Shown: piece after piece, positions 39,201-51,600 of the stretch
How positions within the stretch are numbered: the first letter of the stretch is position 1
How the letters are laid out: every line of letters begins with the position of its first letter
Source: Enoplosus armatus
Taxonomy: Eukaryota; Chordata; Actinopteri; Centrarchiformes; Enoplosidae
Assembly (NCBI RefSeq): GCF_043641665.1
Contig: NC_092183.1
Coordinates: forward strand, 26,985,722-27,049,721
Direction: 5' to 3'
DNA length: 64,000 nt
The notes under the pieces: generated by a model
Told to the model about the DNA's origin: nothing
Databases searched by the model: none
The model's input: the letters and a program-made list of their open reading frames with translations, nothing else
Translations under genes and position numbers: made by a program

Positions 39201-42200
39201 TGTCCATATGCTGTCGGTGCATATAGCAAGTGTGTGTCAGTCTCCGTGGGGGTGGAAGGGTCGTGGCAGGGGTGGCTGGAGGAGGTACGAGTGTGTGAGT
39301 TAATGTGTGAGCGTGTAATTGCAGCGAGGGTGAGTGGGTGCGTGTGTGTTAATTGAGTGGGCGTCAAGGAGTGTATTTTCCTATCATTTCAGGGTGCTAC
39401 GTATGTGTGTGTGTCTCCTCTTCTTCATCAACCCCCCCCCCGCCTGTGCTGTGTGCCAGCTTGACAGCGGGATCAGAGCTGCAGCCAGGCAGCAGAAGGT
39501 GCTGGTAAGGTCATGATTCGTACACATGCTGCTATGATTCATAAACAAAAAAAATCACTTTCCTATACTTTATTTTATCCTTCGTGTGCACAAAAACTGC
39601 ACCTTCTTCCATTATTTTACCATGCATATGCAAAAAGAGCTCCTGCATTTACCTCATTAGGCACTGTAAGACACGAGACAAAGCCAACAGACTGTCTGAA
39701 TGATTTATCTGCAGCGCGCCGTAGACAGCATACGGCTTTGAGCGTGTGTGTGCATATTTGTGATTATGAGTAAGCATGCAGAGGCATATGCATGCAGACA
39801 TTTTAAGTAAACCTTTGCACTAGTGGCATGCGGTAAGTCATATTCGTTGTTGAGGCTTGCCGTGACTACTAAGAAAGAATACAAAGATGGCTACCTTTTC
39901 CCCATTAGCGCTCCCCAGCACGTAGCAGCCCATGATGTGGATGAGGTTGGGCTCCGGGTTCAGCTTACTCATCAGCCTGCTGAGGCGCCGCCAGAACCTT
40001 GACACGCAGGGGAGGTGAGAGGTTAAGGAAATCAACAACAAGTGGACACGAGCAGCAGAGGAGACGGGAAAGGTTAGCTAGTGAGAGGTTCAGGGTCAAA
40101 AACGGGAGGATGGTTTGAGGAGGGCAGGGATGAGTCACCGCATGATGGTCACAATTCTAAACACAATTTGGAGGCACTTTATGGTTTCGAGATTTCCATC
40201 GCATGCTTTTATTCCACCTGCAGTCATTCAAATGTGAAATTCAGGTGTGAAAGGGTAAAAGGAAAAGCTGAATCTTTGAACCTCCCATTCCTTTCTGTCT
40301 TTTAAACTTTCTAACACAGCTGATAGGAGCCGTTCTTTGCTCTGTACTATGAGAGAATATGTTTCTGTCATAAACATTGAACTCCTCTGGTTGGTGATGT
40401 CCCCAACCCTGAACAAATACACCTACAAAATAAAGCAAAGTCTTACTGGACCATGTCGTCCTCCTTCTCCACCTTCGCAAAGGTGGCGACTTTATTCTTC
40501 AGCAGGTACAGATGTCCTGGACCTCCCTGGGGAAAGGTGTTTGTGTTACTATAGAGTCTGGTAAGTATAAAAAGCCACCTTAAGGACCAAATTACAACCA
40601 AAAACTAATTGTAATAAAATTATATTTAAAAAAGCAAAGGCAGACATTGTTTAAGGCTTCTAGTTTCACAGAGGTATTGGGCTTGAGGGAGGATCAGCAG
40701 CAGTATGTGTAAAGCTGGCGGTACTACCAGACCAACTAAATATTTATCTCCAGCTGCAGACAGGAAACTGAGGAGAAACACTGGGTCCAATATCAAAAGA
40801 AAAGTCTAGCATCTCATCAAGTGGCCTATTTAACCTGTTTCAATTCAGAATCAGAATAACAAGCTTAAACATGATATTTGATATTGATTATGCCTAATAT
40901 ATTCCACCAAGGCAGCAGGGGAAGTGTTACATTATACAACAGGAGTGCAAATGAGAGCAGCATGCAGGTGGGAAACACTGTCAACAAACACCAAAACACT
41001 TTAAAGAAATCACTCAACAAAATCCGGAGCACTAGCTCACTTGTCATGAAACGTGACATTATGAATTAAGACTCGACGTGAAATGAAAAGTGTCGAATAA
41101 TAATAAAAAAAAGTCAGGAGAGCGCACATCACCACTGCGTTATCGGCCATTAAAACCAGTTTAACGTTGTGAAAATGGGGGACCTTAAGCTATTTGAGTT
41201 TGGCCTGTCGTTCTATTACAGGCTGAAACTAATGGATTTGTTTTTTAAGCTGCCAACAGACAATACTTGTCACAAAATATGTTATAATGTCAATTATTGT
41301 GAAGCAAAAAGAAAGATATATATATTAATATCTTTCGCAGTTTATCCATATCTACTAGTTAGAGATTACTAACCAGACTTATTGCAACCCAGCAGTAATT
41401 TAAAGTAAAACGTGACCCAATAATGTCACCACCTTCCTCTGTCCCTCCTGTCACTCACCTGGCAGAAAATGAGCATGTTCCAGATTTTACAGCCTTTTCT
41501 GTAGGCAGCCAGCTTCTTCTCGATCTCCTCTGGGTGAGAGACAATCAGAGAGAGAGGGGGAGAGAGAGAACGAGAGGCGTCACTTTTCCCACTGGGCTGT
41601 AATGATGAGACACATAAATTGGCTGTCCCTCGAGACACACACACACACACACACACACACAGTACACAAGTACAAAAACAATGAGTCATCTCAACACTCC
41701 AGCAAGCTGAAACTTATTCCACCCTCATCTTTTCCACATTTACACCAGGAGAGTAATTTTCACTTAAGAGCTAACGTTTAAAAAAAAGACAGAAAAAAAA
41801 GAAAACACACACACACACACACTCACCGAGGATGTCATCAAACGTTGCATGTTCATGGTCCTTTAAAAGGAAGATTAAAACAGAATTATTATTTTATTAA
41901 ACCCTACAGTTACAGCCATTAATGCCACTGTTCTAGGAGTGCTGATTTTACTCTTTCACAATTCCAGTGCATTAGACTTTTGAAGAGTCTCCATCTCTAC
42001 TCCCTAAGATAAGTGGTCCCCAACATGGCCCCTACAGGGACAAGGTAGATCTGAGGGGTCGTATGGTTGTAACAGTGATAGGAAAGCCGCAAGAAAGTTT
42101 TATGCTACTCTAGTCTACTCTGTAAGAGTCTACAGCCACGCTAGCAGCTGTGTGAGAACATCAGCACGACAGTGCTAATATGCTGATGATTAGAAGGCAT

Positions 42201-45200
42201 AATGTTTCCCATATTCATGGTCTTATCTTAGCATGTGAGAATGGTAACATTTGCTTTGCAGGTATTCGGTCAAGGAATCACCGCAATTCATCCTGAGGGG
42301 GAACATGAACGTGTGCACCACATTTCATGGCAGTCCAACCAATAGTTGTGGAGACATTTCACTCAAAATGTACCTCATGGAGGCGCAATAGGAAAAGGGG
42401 GCTGTCACACTCATTAGGATTCATCACCTGGGAACCATGAATGTTTGTAGAAAATTTCATGGCAATCCATCCATTAGTTACAATATTTCAGTCTGGACCA
42501 AAGTGGTGGACTGGTCAACTGACCCACCACCTTTAGTTTAGCTGTTGGGAACCACTGCCCTAAAATGATCATATTTTATTGCATATTCTGTATTGCTGGA
42601 CGCATAAATTAGCAGCTTGTTTTAACCTACAAATGTCCATCTTGTGTCCCAAACACACGTGATTAGGTTTTGGCGATGCTTGAAAGAATGATGAATCCCA
42701 CTACAAACTTCTAGTGTTTTGCTCTCTTTCCTGGAGAAAAATGGCAGCAAAAATTGCCTTTATGTTTTCATCTGAACAGGGTGCCACTTCAAACATCAAA
42801 GCTGGGCTGAAATGAGTCTGCATATTGCTTAGGAGAGACATCATTTCGAGTGGATGACTGACGGTGCTCTTCTTCACTCAGACAAAAATGAACCCCGCGT
42901 ACTTAACTAATCCATCGTATCCCACTGCCCATCTCTATTCGACTATTCGAGGCTACGCTGACTGCTACTAGCATAACACAACTGAATCTCCGACCGAACT
43001 GTCAATCGTCGAGTTGCATTGTGGGTAATGCAGGCTCCAGGTTTTGGCAAGGACGAATATGTGGAAGAAAAAAGACCATGCCTTTGGTTCTGTTGCAATT
43101 GATTTTGATCAGTTTTTTTTAACTGTCCATTGTCAGTCCGACAATGTTACAGTAGTGCAATGCTAAATAGTTGGGAGGTGCTAGATGGAGATATATGGCA
43201 CAGACATTCATTAAACCTAAATTTAATGGTGAAGTAAAGCCGCCGATCGCTGCTACTCACATAGAGAATGGGGATGATGGAGGGGTCGTCCCTACGAATG
43301 ATGTTGGGAACATATTCGGCCTTTGGCACCTTGGAGGATATCAGCTGTGGGAAATGGGAAACATGCAGAGAAAGGCATGGAGAACGTGATGGATATATTT
43401 TGCTTAACTTCAAAAGTCAATTTGAAAGTCGATTGCCAGAATCCTCACCATGATTTTAGGTGGGATGAAGTCCTCTCCTTCACAGGCCGCTCTCTCCATC
43501 TCCCTCTCCTCCTCCCAGTCGGTGTCCTCATCCAGCCCTTCATCTAGTGTCCCTGAGGAGGTCTGAAGCTCGCCACCTGGCTCACACACACACAAGAACA
43601 AAGGGGCGAGATGAAAGGATAACACACAAACAAGGTTAGAGAGGAGGATGCTCCATTTAAAAGCGTTGCACCTGTCATTTTATTTTTCCAGCACAGAGGG
43701 GAGGAAAGGAGGAGTTAAAACCAGACAGCAGACGACACAATGACACTCTCCTTATGCACACAGCCAGTTGCAGGCAGCTACAACACAAAGCATCAGGCAG
43801 ATGCACAACAGGTTGAAAAATGGGGATGGCCGCGCGGATGGAAGGCAACAGCCGAGTAAAGACACACAGAGTAGGAGTGGAGATACAGGCAGCACACACT
43901 GTAAACGGATAAACACACAAGGACAGTCAAAAAGTATAATAAGGGAGTTCATGCGTGTGTCTGTGTCTCTATGTGTATGTATCTCTCTGGGGACAAGTGT
44001 GAGTGTGTTTTTGTCCGTGTGCGTGAGTGACTGGGAGAGCGTCGACTCACTGTCTCTGGAGTCATGCAGCGAGTCAGGCTTGACGGGGGTGGGGTCACTC
44101 CACGAGCGGCTGAAACTCTTGGCTCGGCGGTCGGCGAAGGCTGATGGAGTTAGGGGGGGGGGGGAGAGAGTCACTTGCACACACATACACACTCTCGAAA
44201 GCAGCAACACTCTCAAAGCTCCATGGGGGGTCATGAAGCCCTCTTGATTTTAAGGGTGTTTTTATGTGTATAAAACACAATATACATGCACTGAATGAAT
44301 TTCTGTGAAGAAGACAACTACATTTAAAGGTTATTTTAGAAGTTTATATCTGTATTTATTTATTATAAAGCCAGGCTGCTTGGACTATTAAAACGTATGT
44401 ATGTGAGTGAAATTAATTAATAGAAACTAATAATACGGACATAGAATTGTGTTCCACTGGAAATGGTCTGTTCAGAATTGTATACACATTGCTAGTTTTA
44501 CACAAACTTCCTGCAGGTATACATATCACTATTTAGATTAATTGTTCTGTACACTAACATACACATACACCAGTGTAAATATTTCAATGTAGACTGATGG
44601 ATTTTGAGCAATAAGGTTATGATGACGTTTCTAACACAATATTCCTATAAACATGCACAGAACTGTTTCTCCATGCATAAAGCACAAATCAGTTCTGATG
44701 AACCTCAATTCCGATGTCATGATGGTACTGTGGAGCACGACTGGATGAACACGTACTGACATCAGCACATACACATAGATGCAGACACACTGAAAGACTT
44801 ACTCTGGACCTTCATCCGGCGGCTGCCCACCATCCTAAGGTGTTTGCGGAAATTTCTGCCATTTTAGGGAAGAGAAGAGACATCAACAATGAGGAACAGA
44901 GGAACAGAGCCAGAGAATGAAAGAATGTGTCCAATTCACAAACACCGATGAATGGAAAACACAGACAAAATTCTGGGTCCTAGCCAGAGCTGTGACAACA
45001 AGATTGGTACCAGAATCAGCTCTGGGAGTACCTCAAAGATTGTGCCTCTCATGTATTAAAACAAAGCATAACGTTTTCTGACAAACACATTTCCTGCAAC
45101 ACCCCTGCTGCACAATAAAAAGGATCCTGGAAATGCCTTTAAAACCATGGTAAGTGTTGTTCAATAACCCCTTTACAAAGACTGCCAAGTGACTCAAATG

Positions 45201-46244
45201 TAATGTAAATACGTAAGAGGCACAAACTGGAGCTTCCTCAGTGGTAAATGTCACTGGAAGCACTGCAGCACTACCTTGTCCTCGCCCTATCTTTGATGTA
45301 GTACATCTGGCGCTGACAGCCCACAGCCGTGAGGGACAACCTGTACCTTTTGATGTGCAAAACGATGACAGCCTTGAAATTGGTGAAAGTGTCTCTGCAC
45401 ATAAAGACGTTTAAATCATGTCTTAGTCTTGCTGCGTTTTGGGCCATATCGCCCAGCCGCTACCTTCAATGCATCGACGGTACTTCATGGACAGACAAGG
45501 AATCAGCGGTAGTCTTGCTAACCCACAAACCACTGAAGTCATTCATCATTCAAACACAAAACATTTGAAATGCTTCGTGAAACTGTGATAAGGTTCGTGA
45601 CAACTGATGCGGCTGGTCCACAACCCCACTACTCATTATTTTTAATAAGACCCACCTCTGTATTGCTAGCTTCTTTATGCCACTCCATAACACTGAACAT
45701 CAGTCTCATTAACAAAAAGCCACTAGCAACCTCATATCTTAGCGTAACCCTAACCAAACGGCAGCGAGGTGAATCAAAGTGGGCATCTTCCTACGTGCAT
45801 GCTTTAAATTTTATTTTGGGAATCTCAAGCTATTTTGCACCCAGAGTGCGATTTCAAGGCTTTCCGAAGAACAATGTTGACGTGTCAGTGGCGATTGCAG
45901 GAGTCGTGAAGGCAGAGCCTGAAATAGAGGGATGACTCAGAGGAGAGGGGGGATCCATCATCCGTCAGCCTGCGTTCATATTTTCATCCTGAGTGACAAC
46001 GGCTTTTAAAATCACTAACACCCGAGTCAAACCCATGTCGGGGTGTGTGCATGAATACGTGTGTGTCTGCAGCTATCTCACCCAACCCCTCTCTCCATTC
46101 TGCCTGTGACCTTTCCAAATGCTTTGCAAAAAAAAACAACACATGCCTTGCTTATTCAAACATGAATAATTCGATTTGTGAAACTAACTGAGATGTACCT
46201 TTCTATTAAAAGCACTGCATTCTGAAAGTACGTGACACAGCCCT

Positions 46245-46289
<45 letters not shown>

Positions 46290-48605
46290 TAAGTCTCCTG
46301 CGCTGTTTGTAGAACTTGCAACACACAAGCTCAAACAACGAATGGCAGGTCTCAGCCATGGTGGATGTGAGGTCTATTGCCAAATATTGATCAATTTGTT
46401 CACTTTGAGCCACAGAGCAGTGAGCTACGGCCCCGTATTAACAGACCTCACTTTAAAACCTGGTGTTCAGTGAGGAACACTGATTAAACCTGCAGCCCAT
46501 AGCCTCGAGGATTCATCACACATGCCATAGGATACTATTGCAAGGTGTGTGATGGCCCTATAACAGCAGTTGAGGACAGGAGTACAGGGGACATTTCGTT
46601 TCTTGTGTAAAAGCACAGTAACTGTTTGCCAATATGCGGACAGCAGGGTATGGAGGCCAAGACAAATGCAATTTGTCACGTTTCCTCAAAAAGCCCATGG
46701 AAGGTATTAAAAAGTCAAGTTTCAATTCAACAAAGACTCAAATATTTCATCTTGCCTGCTGTAGGCAGTGGTGGTGGTTATAAAGGCGTTACCCACCAAT
46801 CAATTAAAAGTGGGATTGTTGTGACAGTGGGTTGTGCACACAGGAGGCTGTTCAGATGTTGCGTCTAAAATGCATGGGAAAACGCCAGCATACTTTTATC
46901 CAAGGTGCTCGGGAGGTTGCGCTCCTGCCGCTACTAAGCAACCAAAACCGCTTGACATTGCACTGCCGCACAACCGTTAATGTTACAACTAGTAACGTGA
47001 AAACAGCCCAAGTTCTGAGCTGATACATCTCCAGCCGTTGTTCCTTCTGTTGGTGTCAAAACAGTAAGAACTTCAGACCGGATGCTGTGATGGAGCTGAT
47101 GATTCTTGTCACATGACCTGCGGCGCGCAACATCTGCACGGCCCCTAATCCCGTTTTGTGGAGTTTCAGTCGTCGCCATCAGACCTGTAGCCAGCACTGA
47201 CACTACCGCTAGCTCCAGCAGCAAGGAAGCTACGGTGCTGTTGATTTTAGCAAAAACTTAAATTAACTTAAATTAAAAATCAGTTTTAATTGGGTTATCC
47301 ATCCATCCATTTTATGTTGCTTACTGGGCCCAGGTTGCATTCATTTAATATAATAATTATTGTCATACACTGCTGGAAGCTGGGAAAAAATATATAAATA
47401 AATCAATCTAGGTCATATTGTCCCTAATGGTTTGATTATTAATGATTATGATGATTATAACCACAATGGTGATTATGATCATCAGTAGTAGTAGTGTTGT
47501 TTTTTTGTTCGTGGGCTTGCCTGAAGGTTTCTGCTGTCCTCTGAAGAGGATCCTCCGCTGTAAGTGTGAAATTGTCCTGGAAAATGTTTCACTTGTATTT
47601 ACCAACATTCACCACCTTATCTCTGTGTACTGTACTGACCTACCTATGTTCACCATTTCAAGTCCACCTGCCAGCCGACGGTGTATGTACAGTATAGGCC
47701 GCATAAATTCTCAATTAAAAGCTGTTCTTCAAATAAAGGCCGGTTGCTAATAAAGTGCAGGTTAATTACTGTCAATGAAACTCAATGTTTCCTGCAGATG
47801 TTTCAAATTAAATGCCTATTGCAGACAGGAGGGATTATGAACAAAACAAACAAACAAAAAGGCAAAGTAGAAGGCCCCAGTCACTATTTTAAAATCTAAA
47901 GTATACATAGAGATGAGGTAAAAAAAAAAAACCCAAAAACAATCAGCCAAGTGGTCCATTATGAAAAAAAGAGATCTGATATGAGACTGACGATGAGACT
48001 TGTCAAGAAGGGTTATTTCTGTGCCGTGTAGTGGGGCAGCTGTAACAGGGAGGGTTTAGCACCACACAGGACAGAACAGGACAGCCAGGACACGGTACCT
48101 CTCCATCACGGTGGCTGCCTCCTGCTCTCTTTTCCGCCTCTTTCTCTCAGCAATGCCGCGGAAAGCCCTGCCAGGACGTCAAAGCGTTAAGTGGTTTTGT
48201 GGGGAGGTAGCGTTTTATGTTTTCGCTGCGCCTGACCTAACACCAAAGAATCTTTGTCAGAACCCAAACTGACCCAAGGAGTAAATAATCTTGACAGAAC
48301 TTCATCTGATTTAACTCAGAAATCGCTTATGCTGTTTGAGCTATAGTTTGTTTTTAACTTGGCCTGACTGAAATGCGAGAAATTGACCAGATTAAAGCCC
48401 TTTGGGTCTAGTTGGGTTCGGGCATAAACATAAAGTTCCAGTCAGGGTCGGATGGGGCAACAATAAAGGGGTTTAAAGTGAGGGGTTTTAAGTCGATAAG
48501 GGTTAGTGGGGGGAAGGGGGGTTGGTTAGCTTTGCGGAGTGGTTAGCAGCACAGGGATGTTTTATCCACCAGAGGAAGAAGACATTGCGGATAGTCTCAG
48601 GTTGT

Positions 48606-48659
<54 letters not shown>

Positions 48660-51600
48660 GGACCACAATGCAAGATAGGGATCTACAAGAAGAGACACTG
48701 AGGAGTAACCAGGAAACTGCCTGTCCAATGTGAATTAACTATATCGCTCACCAGTATTAAATTCCTAGTACTAATGACTTGATTGAAATCTGGCTTTTAA
48801 GGCATTACTTTTTGTGTGTGCCTGTCAGCACGTTGGTCAGCGTGGGTGTGCCTTTCCCAAAGGGGACAGTAATGGTTCTGACAGGATGTCAGACATAATG
48901 AGAATCATCGGTGACAACGTATGTCAGAAAAATGAAGTCGTGTCCTGCAGTCCTGACAGACAGCTGATGACTGGGCTGAAGTCACTGGTGTCTGTACAGG
49001 GCTTATTATCCAGTGCCTGCCTCTGCACTGCTATTACATCGTTTCTGTCGCCTCATGAGCTCCATCACTTTCTGTTCCCTCTCCCTGAAACAGATGAACA
49101 TGCTGGATGTGACTCTTCCTTCAACCTGCCACTCTTTCCACCATCTGCCGTCACTAGAAACTCTCAAAGCCGAGAGCCTTCCTCCTCTTTTGTGTTTTGA
49201 GCAGATCTCCCGCCAAATTCAACACAGTGGTTAGAAATAAAAATGACATTATAGTGTAGACCTGGTAGACCTTCTGTCTGTTTATGGCGATTATATGTCT
49301 CAGATTTTCTATGGGAATGCTTTTGTGATAGTAACCTGCAATGCGTTCAATGGGTTTTTACATACTTGCACCAGCCACAGGTTGTGTTATTTTCTATACG
49401 GACCCATGTTATAGATTAAAATTAAATCATGAAATTCACACCAAGTTGTAGCGACAGAAAAACTAGTGCTAACAATTTGGGTAAAATATCAAATCTTTTG
49501 GACTGACTTTTGCAATTGTGATGTAAATTGCAATTACAGTATTTTCTGTGAGGCCTATTTGGTGGTCTGCATCGTGTTCAAACATGATGAAGTAGGACCA
49601 ATAGCCACAAACGTATCTTGTCTGTATGTGAAGGGAGTCTGATAAAATAATGTTGTTGATGTTGAGGTCCATTGTCCTCTATTCAAACCCGTCAGTTGGA
49701 GCAAAAGTTCGTTTTCATAGGAAATATATGACAAATAAATGACCAATTCTGCTGACATCTTAAGTAAGATAATAAGATATCACATTGTGGGATAATGCAT
49801 TACTCAAAATTGAATAAAATGATCATGACGTTCAAAACTGGTGTTAAATGTTTTAATACCGCTACACAGTTGGTAGCAGTGGTTCACTTAATAATAATAA
49901 TCATAAACTGCTGTTAAGTATTTCCTCACAATGTAAAAGCTAGTCACTTAGTATCTACTAACCCCCCAACTACTGATACTGCTGTCAGACTGACCGTTCT
50001 GATGTTCCTGTCTACCTTTTGAAATGACACAGAGTGGCGCTTCTTCTTGTTTTGACGAAACTATCTTTGGTTAGGAGCTGTACAGACATTGGCGTGCAGA
50101 GAACTTATTAACCAGATAGCAGTTTTGACTAATTCACTCGTTAATGTGACTCCTCTCCTCTCTTTTATGACGCTAAATGCAGCTAGATACTGTATATGTA
50201 TATGTATATATATTGTTACGCGTCCTATTTTATCAGCTTGGTCTGTGTCTCTCTTTACATTTAACCACAATGAAAATGCCTTTGCTTTGACCAATATGCT
50301 TTTCATGATGGCTGCATAAGCTCTAGGCAGACATTAAGTGTGTATACTAAGTTATCACTGTCGCAGTGTGACACTTCTTTTAAGCAACGGCCACTATTCA
50401 GACGAGGTACACCAATACCGCAATACTTAAACTTGATAATGTAGAGTATTCCTGTGCAATCGGTGAATTCAGTATTGCTGCTTCTACTGTACAGTGCCTT
50501 CCCTACACTTTAGGTGACCACTGACTGAATCTATAACTTCCAACACCCAGTCCAGCAGACACTGAGGTTGAGGGGGTTAAGGACACAGCAGACTGAATAG
50601 CACAAAGCCACATGAGGAAAAGGCATTTCAAGACATGTTACCTAACTGACACAGCGAGCAAAAAGGAAGAGCAATGAGGAAGAACAGCGGGGGCGGTTGA
50701 AAGAGTTACTCACGATATTCTACAGTCGTGGTTTGGAAGGCCGCCACACAGAGAGAGGAGGAGAGGGAGCAGAGAGGACAAAATGAGAGAGGAGTTAGCA
50801 ACAGGTCCAGCCAAATACTCCACACACACATCAGAGACTGCTTCATGTTGCAGTTCTCACTTTCAGGTGAGGATACAATGAGCGAAAAAACTCCCCGACT
50901 CACCTGGAGTTGAATAGTCCTGAATATAACCTCAAAATATCAGCGAGCAAGGACAGAATCTTTGCACAGGACAGATGGTGATATTGCACATGCCTACCTG
51001 ATCTGACCAAAATGTCTCGTTAGACGAGTTCAGATTAAGGACTGCCCAGAGACAAATGGCAAGAAACCCATCATATTAGAGGTGAAAGATAATGATTGGC
51101 CAATCATTCTAATCAAAGGCCAGTGCTGGGCCCATATATCAGTCTGACCCTAATAGGGACACAGGCAGACGGAAACAGATGGAAAAAGGGAGGAGAGAAG
51201 CTGACATATGGAGAGAAAAGAGGGAGCGTGGGAGAGACGAGGGGAAAGATCATGGTGGGTGAGCTTTGTCTGTTTGAGGGTCATAATTATAACATCTGGG
51301 TGATAGGTGATAATTAACTAGTCACTAAGAGTGGGGGGCACTTGTGTGTGTTGGTGTATGCATGTGAACTGTCAAGACCAACTTACATTGTCTACTTTCT
51401 AAATCTGGTCCAAGATTCTCGACAGAAGTTGATGTTTTGTTCAGATCTTTAAATGGGTGCACATTAATCCAACTAAAGATCTGGTCACACGCATTTAAAT
51501 CAAGTTCTTTCAAAGGGATCGCCATGATTATTGGATTCGTTCGTGGGGGTAAGGTTTGCCGTAGCTGTGTGTCACCATCATTTTTATTTAACCTCCTCTG

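Larger units (their letters stand above)
33235..39894. other. Large nsmf intron (6.66 kb)
   Basis: Contains a (CA)n run (33566-33592), a GC-rich repeat-like block with a 7-base minisatellite (34325-34580), a dispersed repeat near 36100-36260 and a LINE 3' end (38500-38824). Open frames such as 34775-35029 match nothing known. No second gene was recognised. Confidence 0.6.

Noticed and set aside
43752..44247. Overlapping 160- and 159-codon open frames on both strands
   Set aside because: Both lie over an nsmf exon and CA/GT-rich intron; repetitive Ser/Thr/Val/Cys translation is typical of microsatellite-rich DNA.
45570..45935. 121-codon plus-strand open frame in an nsmf intron
   Set aside because: No recognisable motif, no splice partners and ordinary base composition; length within chance for this much sequence.
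48814..49200. 128-codon plus-strand open frame
   Set aside because: Antisense to an nsmf intron with no known family; no supporting signals.
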